Shown here piece after piece: positions 1 through 6,177 of a stretch of 12,923 nt of DNA. The stretch lies in contig PMMV01000064.1 of NCBI GenBank assembly GCA_003162115.1, positions 1,312 through 14,234 of the forward strand, read 5' to 3'. The translations under genes were made by a program, and so were the position numbers. Numbering within the stretch: the first letter of the stretch is position 1; each line of letters starts with the position of its first letter. The notes beneath the pieces are model-generated. The model was given only the letters and a program-made list of their open reading frames with translations. It was not told the DNA's origin and did no database searches. Origin of the DNA: Methanobacterium sp. (lineage in GTDB: Archaea; Methanobacteriota; Methanobacteria; Methanobacteriales; Methanobacteriaceae).

Positions 1-102
1 CAGGTTCATCAGAATACAATTAAGAAGATTATAAATATTTTAAACCCCGAAGAGATTGAAAATTTCATTAAAATTGTAGATAAAATCACAATTCTCAATT
101 GA
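1..102 (+). CDS. C-terminal fragment of an upstream gene, possibly a MarR-family regulator
   Basis: An open frame runs from the window edge to a TGA at 100-102 and encodes 33 residues that end in VDKITILN. The visible part is two amphipathic helical stretches around the motif LNPEEIENF. Helices of this kind form the C-terminal dimerisation region of many MarR-type winged-helix repressors, where a 'L-s-x-e-E-x-x-x-f' pattern is common. The DNA-binding part lies outside the window, so the family is a guess. It reads in the same direction as leuC and ends 58 bases upstream of it, so a regulatory link to the leucine cluster is possible but unproven. It is certainly coding-like, since the frame is open to the edge, but the evidence is short. 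Confidence 0.4.
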   Translation, partial: QVHQNTIKKIINILNPEEIENFIKIVDKITILN

Positions 103-145
103 TAAAAATTTTCATTCTAAAATTTACTTCGATGATAATTCTAAT

Positions 146-154
146 AAAGGAGGA
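146..154 (+). promoter_or_regulatory. Strong Shine-Dalgarno site of leuC
   Basis: AAAGGAGGA lies 6 bases before the ATG at 161 and is a near-complete match to the archaeal anti-Shine-Dalgarno sequence. It fixes the leuC start at 161 rather than at the in-frame ATGs at 167 and 173. Confidence 0.8.
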
Positions 155-160
155 ATTTAA

Positions 161-1417
161 ATGGCAATGACCATGGCAGAGAAAATACTGGCAAAAGCTT
201 CAGGTAATAAAGAATTACAAGCCGGAGAAATAATAATGGCAAATATTGATGTTGCTATGACCCATGATTTAACAGGACCATTATCAGTTGAATCGTTCGA
301 AAAAATAGGGACTAAAAAGGTATGGGATCCAGAGAAAATTGTAATAGTCTTTGATCACCAGGTTCCAGCGGATTCTATAGATGCAGCAAACAATCATATG
401 ATAATGCGGAAATTTGTAGAAAAACAAGGAATTCAGAATTTCTACGATATGAGAGAGGGTGTTTGCCATCAAGTTCTCCCTGAAAAAGGACATGTAGTAC
501 CCGGAGAAGTTGTGGTAGGTACAGATTCACATACCTGTACTCACGGAGCCTTAGGTGCTTTTGCAACTGGGATAGGATCAACTGATATGGCTATGGTTTT
601 TGCGACTGGAAAACTCTGGTTTAAGGTGCCTGAAACTATAAAATTCGATATAACAGGTAAATTACAGGACAATGTTTTTGCTAAAGATGTCATCTTAAAT
701 ATAATAGGTAAAATAGGAGCCGATGGAGCAACTTATAAGGCATGCGAATTTGGAGGGGAAACAACCAGAAATATGACCATATCTGATAGAATGGTTCTTT
801 GCAACATGGCAATTGAGATGGGTGGTAAAACAGGCCTGGTAGAACCAGATCAAAAAACAATCCATTATTTAAAGGGTAGATCAAATAAACCCTACAAAAT
901 CATGAAAACTGATAACAATGCACAATCCCTTGAAACAATTCATATCAACATAAACGAACTTGAGCCACAGATTGCGTGTCCTCACAACGTGGACAATGTC
1001 AAACCCGTTTCGGAAGTTGAAGGAACTCATATAGACCAAGTATTTCTTGGATCATGTACTAATGGACGCTTAAGCGACCTTAGAACTGCAGCAAAAATTA
1101 TAAAGGGTAAGGATATTTCTAAAAATGTTAGAATGTTAGTGATACCCGCTTCAAGGGAAGTTTACAGTAAAGCTATGGATGAAGGTCTTTTAAAAACCTT
1201 TGTAGATTCAGGTGCTCTTGTATGCAATCCTTGCTGTGGGCCGTGTTTAGGGGGACATATCGGACTTATTGGTCCGGGAGAAGTGAGTCTTTCAACTTCG
1301 AACAGGAATTTCAAAGGGAGACAGGGAAGTTCTGATGCAGAAGTTTATCTTAGCTCAGCAGCCGTTGCAGCCTCTTCAGCCGTCAAAGGTAAAATCACAG
1401 ATCCTCGATCGAATTGA
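161..1417 (+). CDS. leuC: 3-isopropylmalate dehydratase large subunit (LeuC), 4Fe-4S aconitase family
   Basis: This is the catalytic large subunit (418 aa) of isopropylmalate isomerase, which interconverts 2- and 3-isopropylmalate through dehydration and rehydration in leucine synthesis. It pairs with LeuD, encoded 51 bases downstream. Aconitase-family signatures are clear: the [18 protein letters not shown] block around residues 120-140, C299 in GSCTNGR, and the CxxC pair C359/C362 in CCGPCLGG, which together should hold the 4Fe-4S cluster. The C-terminal [11 protein letters not shown] motif is also present. Methanogens carry a paralogous homoaconitase for coenzyme B synthesis. The N-terminal half ([30 protein letters not shown]) resembles the methanogen LeuC type as I remember it rather than the homoaconitase type, and the neighbouring LeuD loop agrees. 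Two extra cysteines, C355 and C358, flank the ligand pair. The family is certain; the leucine assignment is probable. Confidence 0.9.
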   Translation: MAMTMAEKILAKASGNKELQAGEIIMANIDVAMTHDLTGPLSVESFEKIGTKKVWDPEKIVIVFDHQVPADSIDAANNHMIMRKFVEKQGIQNFYDMREGVCHQVLPEKGHVVPGEVVVGTDSHTCTHGALGAFATGIGSTDMAMVFATGKLWFKVPETIKFDITGKLQDNVFAKDVILNIIGKIGADGATYKACEFGGETTRNMTISDRMVLCNMAIEMGGKTGLVEPDQKTIHYLKGRSNKPYKIMKTDNNAQSLETIHININELEPQIACPHNVDNVKPVSEVEGTHIDQVFLGSCTNGRLSDLRTAAKIIKGKDISKNVRMLVIPASREVYSKAMDEGLLKTFVDSGALVCNPCCGPCLGGHIGLIGPGEVSLSTSNRNFKGRQGSSDAEVYLSSAAVAASSAVKGKITDPRSN

Positions 1418-1468
1418 AATTGGATTATAAGAAATAATAAAAAAACATGATTCAAGGAGGGTTACATT

Positions 1469-1969
1469 ATGAAAGGAAAAGTCTGGAAATTTGGAGACGA
1501 TATTGACACTGATATCATCATACCTGGAAGATATTTGGTACTAAGAGATGAAAAGGAACTTGCGGCATGTGTTATGGAAGGATGCGATCCCGAGTTTTCA
1601 AAAAAAGTAAACAAAGGTGATATAATTGTCGCAGGCAAAAACTTCGGCTGTGGATCATCAAGAGAACATGCACCAATTGCAATTAAAGGTGCAGGAATAT
1701 CTGCTGTAGTAGCAGAATCCTTTGCAAGAATATTTTACAGGAACTCCATAAATATTGGCCTGCCACTTATCGAAGCCAAGAAAATCTCAGGACATATCTC
1801 AGGGGGAGATATGGTAGAAATAAATATGGATAAAGGTATTTTAAAGGATTTAGACACAGATGAAGAGTTCGAAATCAAACCTTTACCCGATTTCATGCTG
1901 AGAATAATGAAAGAAGGTGGTTTGATAAACTACCTCAAAAACCATCTAAAAGAGATAAAAGAAGAATAA
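1469..1969 (+). CDS. leuD: 3-isopropylmalate dehydratase small subunit (LeuD)
   Basis: This 166-residue swivel-domain subunit completes the active site of LeuC. Typical features are the N-terminal GDDIDTDIIIPGRYL segment (about residues 9-23) and the GCGSSREHAP active-site loop (about 60-70), followed by SFARIFYRNSINIGLPLIE. The loop after GRY reads YLVL (residues 22-25). Studies of Methanocaldococcus enzymes describe YLRT in homoaconitase small subunits and YLV(Y/M)-like loops in isopropylmalate isomerases, so the loop favours the leucine enzyme. The start at 1469 is supported by AAGGAGGG at 1454-1461, 7 bases upstream. The gene lies 51 bases after leuC on the same strand, and the two are probably co-transcribed. 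Length is normal for archaeal LeuD. Confidence 0.9.
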   Translation: MKGKVWKFGDDIDTDIIIPGRYLVLRDEKELAACVMEGCDPEFSKKVNKGDIIVAGKNFGCGSSREHAPIAIKGAGISAVVAESFARIFYRNSINIGLPLIEAKKISGHISGGDMVEINMDKGILKDLDTDEEFEIKPLPDFMLRIMKEGGLINYLKNHLKEIKEE

Positions 1970-2066
1970 ACCACTTATATTCATAATTTGAATAACTCAA
2001 AATTATTCATGATTAAAATAATTATTTAAATTTTAAAGATTAATAAACAGGAAGAATGGTGTTTTA

Positions 2067-3056
2067 ATGTATAAAATAGCTGTTATACCCGGAGATGGAA
2101 TAGGAAAAGAAGTAATGGAAGCTATAATAAATATATTAGAAGCTTCTAAACTTGAATTTGAATACACCTTTGCAAATGCAGGGGATGAATATGCAGAAAA
2201 AACAGGTATACCTCTACCAGAAGAAACAATCAATATTGTGAAACAATCACAGGCATGTTTATTTGGTGCTGCAGGTGAATCGGCTGCAGATGTTATTGTT
2301 AAACTAAGGAGAGAACTTGACCTTTACGTGAACCTCAGACCTGTAAAATCGTATCCTGGTACCAAATGTCTATACAATGATATAGACTTTGTAATAGTAA
2401 GAGAAAACACAGAAGGGCTATACTCTGGTATTGAAGAGTATACAAAAGATGGGGCTAATGCAGTTCGAGTTATAACCAACAAGGCATCTGAGAGGATATG
2501 CAGATTCGCCTTTGAATATGCTGAAAGAACAGATAGAAACAAGGTAACAGCAGTCCACAAAGCAAATGTACTAAAGAAAACCGACGGAATTTTCAAGGAT
2601 AATTTCTACAAAGTTGCTGAAGAATTCAGTGATGTGGAATCGGATGACAAGTACGTTGATGCAACAGCAATGTTTTTAATTACCAAACCCGATATGTTCG
2701 ATGTAATAGTTACAACAAACCTTTTTGGAGATATACTCTCTGATGAGGGAGCAGGACTTGTAGGGGGACTAGGATTAATACCGTCTGCTAATATAGGTGA
2801 AAATTATGGTCTTTTTGAACCTGTTCATGGTTCTGCACCAAGACTAGCAGGTAAAGGAGTAGCAAATCCATCTGCTATGGTGCTTTCAGCTGTTATGATG
2901 CTTGACCACCTTAATGAAAGCGAAGAAGCTAGAAAACTTGAAAAAGCTTTAATAAATGTTCTTAACGAGGGAAAAATAGTGACCAATGACTTGGGTGGAA
3001 ATGCTTCTACCATGGAAATGGCAGCAGAAATCCGTGCCAAGTTTGCTAGGGAGTGA
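2067..3056 (+). CDS. leuB: 3-isopropylmalate dehydrogenase (LeuB), isocitrate/isopropylmalate dehydrogenase family
   Basis: This 329-residue beta-decarboxylating dehydrogenase should oxidise 3-isopropylmalate to 2-oxoisocaproate. Expected residues are in place: R81, R91 and R112 (substrate carboxylates), Y119, K165 in HKANVLK, and metal aspartates D198, D222 and D226 in TTNLFGDILSDEG. The segment GAAGESAADVIVKLR (67-81) resembles methanogen LeuB as I recall it rather than the homoisocitrate dehydrogenase AksF, and the gene follows leuCD. Activity on homoisocitrate cannot be excluded from sequence alone. In the cofactor loop EPVHGSAPRLAGKG the residue that is Asp in NAD-dependent enzymes (D278 of Thermus) is R259, which hints at NADP use. 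The ATG at 2067 has GGTG at 2058-2061, 5 bases upstream. A 97-base AT-rich gap separates it from leuD, so it may have its own promoter. Confidence 0.88.
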   Translation: MYKIAVIPGDGIGKEVMEAIINILEASKLEFEYTFANAGDEYAEKTGIPLPEETINIVKQSQACLFGAAGESAADVIVKLRRELDLYVNLRPVKSYPGTKCLYNDIDFVIVRENTEGLYSGIEEYTKDGANAVRVITNKASERICRFAFEYAERTDRNKVTAVHKANVLKKTDGIFKDNFYKVAEEFSDVESDDKYVDATAMFLITKPDMFDVIVTTNLFGDILSDEGAGLVGGLGLIPSANIGENYGLFEPVHGSAPRLAGKGVANPSAMVLSAVMMLDHLNESEEARKLEKALINVLNEGKIVTNDLGGNASTMEMAAEIRAKFARE

Positions 3057-3141
3057 ATCAGATATAATATTGGTTAGTTAACTTTTTGATCAAATTATAA
3101 TTTATGGTCAGATTTAATACAGTATTGATTAATTAGGATCA

Positions 3142-3149
3142 TATATTTA
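3142..3149 (+). promoter_or_regulatory. Possible TATA box for the cysteine desulfurase gene
   Basis: TATATTTA lies in the 163-base gap after leuB. Transcription would start near 3170, giving a leader of about 50 bases to the ATG at 3220. The surroundings are very AT-rich, so this is only a plausible match to the archaeal box A. The rest of the gap shows nothing I can name. Confidence 0.3.
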
Positions 3150-3219
3150 GTACATTAAAATTAAGAAAATTAGAACATACTAAAAATAAATTTCTGAAAC
3201 TAAAATTTGGAGCATGAAA

Positions 3220-4431
3220 ATGGAAAATGATGCCATTATAAATATTAGGGCAGACATCCCTCTACTTGAAGAAGTAATTTATTTAGATGCAGCAAGTACA
3301 ACCCCTACCCCTAAACCCGTTGTGGAAGCCATGTGTGATTATTTCTACAACTACAATTCAAACACAGGTCGGGGAGCATACAGAATGGCAGTAAAATCTA
3401 CCAAAGAATTTGAACATGCAAGATATCGAATTTCAAAGTTCATTAATTGTAGGTCATCTGAGGTAATTTTTACTAAAAACACTACCGAAGCAATAAATCT
3501 TGTTGCAAATGGCCTTGATTTTAAAAAGGGCGATTCAATAATATTATCAAATATAGAACATCATTCCAATTTTATTCCATGGCTAAATTTAAAAAAAAAG
3601 CAAGGTATAAAATTAAAAATCATAAAGGCCGATAAATACGGAGTAGTTGATCCTACAGATATTGAATCAGCCGTAGATTCCAACACAAAGCTCATAACAA
3701 CTACCCATGTTTCAAATGCAATAGGATCTGTACAGCCAGTTAATGAAATTGGTAAAATTGCAGATGAAAACAATGTTCTCTATATGGTGGATGCTGCGCA
3801 ATCAGCTGGACATATGAAAGTGGATGTGAAAGAAACTAAAGCAGATTTTATCACATTTCCAGGTCATAAAGGATTGCTTGGTCCTATTGGAACGGGATTT
3901 CTTTACTGCGGTGAGCAATCAGTAGAAAAACTTGAACCAATGAACTTGGGAGGAGGTACTGTTCTTGACGTTACGGAGACTGAATTCTCTTTTGAAGATG
4001 TTCCTGCTAGATTTGAAGGTGGCACTCAAAATATCGCAGGATTTATTGGTTTAGGGGTTGCTGTAGACTATATTGATAGAATTGGTTTGGAAAGGATCGA
4101 AAAACACAGCAAAAAACTCACTTCAAAGTTGTTCCAGGAGATCAATGATATAAACAACACTATAGTATATGGAAGTCCAGAAAATATTTATGGTATAGTT
4201 GCCTTCAATATAGATGGTGTAAATGCACATGATGTTGCAAAAATACTGGATGAACTCAAAAATATATGTGTGAGAAGTGGTCATCACTGTGCAATCCCTG
4301 CAATAAGGCATATTGGGGCCTATGAACTTGGGGGGACAGTGAGGGCATCTTTACATTACTACAACACCGAAGAAGAAATACAGATATTTGGAGAAACTCT
4401 GAGGGAGATTTCTAAGTTTTTTGGAGAATAA
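3220..4431 (+). CDS. SufS-type cysteine desulfurase (PLP-dependent, aminotransferase class V)
   Basis: The product (403 aa) is a PLP enzyme expected to take sulfur from cysteine as an enzyme-bound persulfide for Fe-S clusters, thiamine or tRNA thiolation. YLDAASTTPTP marks the N-terminal end of the fold. TTHVSNAIG, VDAAQSAGH and FPGHKGLLGP give the PLP pocket, with K217 as the Schiff-base lysine. The persulfide cysteine is C357 in RSGHHCA, the group II (SufS/CsdA) signature. I chose the ATG at 3220 because GGAG at 3209-3212 is 7 bases before it but only one base before the upstream ATG at 3214. The gene end contains the GGAG that serves the microprotein starting at 4436. SufS, CsdA and selenocysteine lyase cannot be told apart by sequence; no sufBC lies nearby. 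Many methanogens lack such enzymes, so its presence is informative. Confidence 0.88.
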   Translation: MENDAIINIRADIPLLEEVIYLDAASTTPTPKPVVEAMCDYFYNYNSNTGRGAYRMAVKSTKEFEHARYRISKFINCRSSEVIFTKNTTEAINLVANGLDFKKGDSIILSNIEHHSNFIPWLNLKKKQGIKLKIIKADKYGVVDPTDIESAVDSNTKLITTTHVSNAIGSVQPVNEIGKIADENNVLYMVDAAQSAGHMKVDVKETKADFITFPGHKGLLGPIGTGFLYCGEQSVEKLEPMNLGGGTVLDVTETEFSFEDVPARFEGGTQNIAGFIGLGVAVDYIDRIGLERIEKHSKKLTSKLFQEINDINNTIVYGSPENIYGIVAFNIDGVNAHDVAKILDELKNICVRSGHHCAIPAIRHIGAYELGGTVRASLHYYNTEEEIQIFGETLREISKFFGE

Positions 4432-4435
4432 AAAA

Positions 4436-4522
4436 ATGGAAAGGGCACAATACATTGCAATATTTATAATTCTTATAATGGTCTTTAGTGCTATTGCAGG
4501 AGCAATTGTATTATCATTATAG
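4436..4522 (+). CDS. 28-residue single-pass membrane microprotein
   Basis: ATG at 4436 opens a 28-codon frame ending in TAG at 4520-4522. The peptide begins MERAQY and continues as one unbroken hydrophobic helix (about residues 6-28, with FIILIMVFSAIAGAIVL), which is enough to span the membrane. A GGAG at 4423-4426, inside the last codons of the cysteine desulfurase gene, sits 9 bases before the ATG, so translation is probably coupled to that gene; the gap between stop and start is only 4 bases. I recognise no family. The charged start (E2, R3) followed by a clean transmembrane run and a good ribosome-binding site argue for a real gene. Chance remains possible, because AT-rich DNA easily encodes I/L/F-rich stretches. 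Confidence 0.5.
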   Translation: MERAQYIAIFIILIMVFSAIAGAIVLSL

Positions 4523-4541
4523 TATAAACTCATTAAGAGGG

Positions 4542-4551
4542 TTATAAAATA
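4542..4551 (+). promoter_or_regulatory. Possible TATA box for ribH
   Basis: TTATAAAATA in the 118-base gap before ribH resembles an archaeal box A. The predicted transcription start near 4570 would leave a leader of about 70 bases. Support is limited to sequence resemblance and position. Confidence 0.3.
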
Positions 4552-4640
4552 AATTTTCAGGATATAATTTGGATATTCATCCTAATTAATAACAAAAAAA
4601 ATTGGATAACCTATTCTAAAGCAGGAGTGTGGTGGTATAA

Positions 4641-5051
4641 ATGGTAAAAGTTAGGATTGGGGCAGTAGTTTCAGAATTCAATTATGATATAACTCATATG
4701 ATGTTAGAACTTGCAAAAGAACATGCTAAATTTCTGGAATCCGAAGTAACAGAAGTTATAGCAGTACCTGGTGTTTTTGATATGCCTCTTGCAATTAAAA
4801 AACTTCTTGAAAAGGACGATATAGACGCTGTTATAACTATAGGGGCGGTTATTGAAGGCGCAACAGCCCACGATGAAATCGTTATTCAGCACGCATCACG
4901 TAAAATAGCAGATCTTTCATTGGATTTCAATAAACCAGTAGCGCTTGGAATTACCGGTCCAAAAATGACCCGACTCGAGGCTCACCAGCGTGTAGACTAT
5001 GCTAAACGTGCTGTTGAGGCTGCCGTTAAGATGGTTGAAAGATTACAGTAA
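4641..5051 (+). CDS. ribH: 6,7-dimethyl-8-ribityllumazine synthase (archaeal RibH)
   Basis: RibH condenses 5-amino-6-ribitylamino-uracil with 3,4-dihydroxy-2-butanone 4-phosphate to give the lumazine precursor of riboflavin; the same uracil compound also feeds coenzyme F420 in methanogens. The 136-residue protein shows the family blocks in order: [13 protein letters not shown] near the N-terminus (aromatic F13 of the substrate site), [10 protein letters not shown] at 42-51, [14 protein letters not shown] around 68-81 with the catalytic H77, and a C-terminal [14 protein letters not shown] followed by an alanine-rich helix. The length is usual for archaeal homologues. GGTGGT at 4631-4636 is 4 bases before the ATG, with AGGAG further upstream. 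Two T-runs follow the stop codon, so transcription probably ends there. Confidence 0.93.
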   Translation: MVKVRIGAVVSEFNYDITHMMLELAKEHAKFLESEVTEVIAVPGVFDMPLAIKKLLEKDDIDAVITIGAVIEGATAHDEIVIQHASRKIADLSLDFNKPVALGITGPKMTRLEAHQRVDYAKRAVEAAVKMVERLQ

Positions 5052-5066
5052 AATCAATCATCCTAA

Positions 5067-5086
5067 TTTTTTTTCAGAATTTTTTT
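5067..5086 (+). terminator. Double T-run terminator after ribH
   Basis: T8 (5067-5074) and T7 (5080-5086) lie 15-35 bases after the ribH stop codon, separated by CAGAA. Archaeal RNA polymerase terminates at such runs without needing a hairpin. No strong stem is visible upstream. Confidence 0.5.
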
Positions 5087-5143
5087 GTAAATATAAAATT
5101 TATAATAAAATAGGAAATATGTTGATAATTAAATTATTAAAAG

Positions 5144-5152
5144 TATTTAATA
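5144..5152 (+). promoter_or_regulatory. Possible TATA box for the methanogenesis marker 11 gene
   Basis: TATTTAATA lies 61 bases before the ATG at 5214; a start of transcription near 5172 would leave a leader of about 40 bases. The gap also holds a short palindrome (ATTTAT-TG-ATAAAT, 5184-5197), which may be chance in AT-rich DNA. Confidence 0.3.
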
Positions 5153-5213
5153 ATGAATAAAATCAATTAACGTTGGTTTAGAAATTTATTGATAAATATT
5201 CTGGAGACTTTTC

Positions 5214-6146
5214 ATGGAAATATTAACTCCCGATGATTTGAAAACTAAATTTAAAGACCCATGGGTGGCGCCTTACAAAAAGGTCTTAACTATGGTGGAT
5301 GATGACAGAGTTGAACTAATTGAGTATCATCCTTGTGTTGCAGGCTCTGAATGGATGGTTTACCAATATAAACGAACTAGTGATCTTGTAATTGACTCAA
5401 AAAGAGATGGAGATAGGCATATTTACCATCTAAAAGTTGGTAAAACAGATATGAATCTCAAACCGAGCTTTTCAGCTGCAGGAATAGAAGAGGTTACAGT
5501 TGAAGGTGATGAAGTAAGGGTTGTACATGCAGGTCTTGCTGGAGCGGGTGTAGGTGCGGCCATGTGCAGAGGAATGGCACAAGGAGTGAAACGTGTTGAA
5601 TTATACGACATAGGTGGGGGATCTAAAGTCGGCAGAGCAGCAGTGATAACTCCAAAACTTCAGAAGGTGATTATAGGAATTGACGATACAGACACTAAAC
5701 AGGAAGGAGCAACATGGACCCTTGCAAATAATGTTGGAAAAAAACTTGCAGGAATGGGATTTGAGTACATAGATCATGTAACATGTCAACTCTACCCACA
5801 TAATCCGAATAAAACACAAAATTGTGTTGCTATAGCTCTTGTATTTGCAGCTGAGCCTGGAAGAAGGGATGAACTGGTCGAAAAGACGTGTAAACTCCTT
5901 AAAAAAGATACTCTTTCAGAGAAAACTGCAATAGCAGTTCTTGACGGTTTTGAAGTGCCTAAAAAGCTTCGGGCATACGCTGAAGACACAAAAATGTCCA
6001 TGATGACCGTAGAAGATGCTGAAAAAATAGCTAAAGAAGTAGGAGTCCAGTTAGTCCAAGTTACTGGAGCACCTGGAGAAATAGGTGCTTTAGCGGCATT
6101 AGGACTTTACAACGACTTGAAGGAAGCTGTGAAGGTTTATAATTAA
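5214..6146 (+). CDS. mmp11: Methanogenesis marker protein 11 (Mmp11), TiaS-like domain protein
   Basis: The 310-residue protein matches what I know of the methanogenesis marker 11 family, found in methanogens but of unknown function. The N-terminal part (about 1-145) has DPWVAPYKKVLTMVDDDRVEL and a glycine-rich VHAGLAGAGVGAAMCRG stretch. From about 150 the protein carries IGIDDTDTKQEGATW (154-168), then HNPNKTQNCVAIAL (196-209) and GAPGEIGALAALG (285-297). These resemble the GIDDTDS catalytic motif, the NPN-kT segment and the C-terminal glycine/alanine motif of the tRNA-Ile2 agmatinylcytidine synthase TiaS, so an ATP-dependent chemistry related to that enzyme is plausible, though the C-terminal nucleic-acid-binding domains of TiaS are absent. 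GGAG at 5203-5206 is 7 bases before the ATG. A T9 run follows the stop. The gene has no obvious operon partner. Confidence 0.85.
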   Translation: MEILTPDDLKTKFKDPWVAPYKKVLTMVDDDRVELIEYHPCVAGSEWMVYQYKRTSDLVIDSKRDGDRHIYHLKVGKTDMNLKPSFSAAGIEEVTVEGDEVRVVHAGLAGAGVGAAMCRGMAQGVKRVELYDIGGGSKVGRAAVITPKLQKVIIGIDDTDTKQEGATWTLANNVGKKLAGMGFEYIDHVTCQLYPHNPNKTQNCVAIALVFAAEPGRRDELVEKTCKLLKKDTLSEKTAIAVLDGFEVPKKLRAYAEDTKMSMMTVEDAEKIAKEVGVQLVQVTGAPGEIGALAALGLYNDLKEAVKVYN

Positions 6147-6159
6147 TTTATAATAAATA

Positions 6160-6168
6160 TTTTTTTTT
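6160..6168 (+). terminator. T-run terminator of mmp11
   Basis: Nine consecutive T residues begin 14 bases after the mmp11 stop codon, in the 31-base gap between convergent genes. This fits an archaeal intrinsic terminator for the + strand and would stop read-through into the opposing glycosyltransferase gene. Confidence 0.55.
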
Positions 6169-6177
6169 ATTCAGATT

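Noticed and set aside
1989..2009. Inverted repeat TGAATAA / TTATTCA with a 7-base loop between leuD and leuB
   Set aside because: Seven A/T-dominated pairs are expected by chance in DNA this AT-rich, and no T-run follows. Not called as terminator or operator.
2023..2034. TATTTAAATTTT as a TATA box for leuB
   Set aside because: Position is acceptable, but many equal matches occur within 40 bases, so I could not choose one.
161..3056. Homoaconitase / homoisocitrate dehydrogenase (coenzyme B pathway) for the first three genes
   Set aside because: The LeuD loop lacks the YLRT signature, and the LeuC and LeuB blocks resemble the leucine enzymes. Kept as an alternative only.
4120..4320. Antisense frame in the 3' part of the cysteine desulfurase gene
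   Set aside because: Lies opposite the conserved SGHHCA region and looks like a shadow of that gene.
5184..5197. Palindrome ATTTAT-TG-ATAAAT upstream of mmp11
   Set aside because: It is short and entirely A/T in its arms; no second copy near related genes was seen, so an operator call is not justified.
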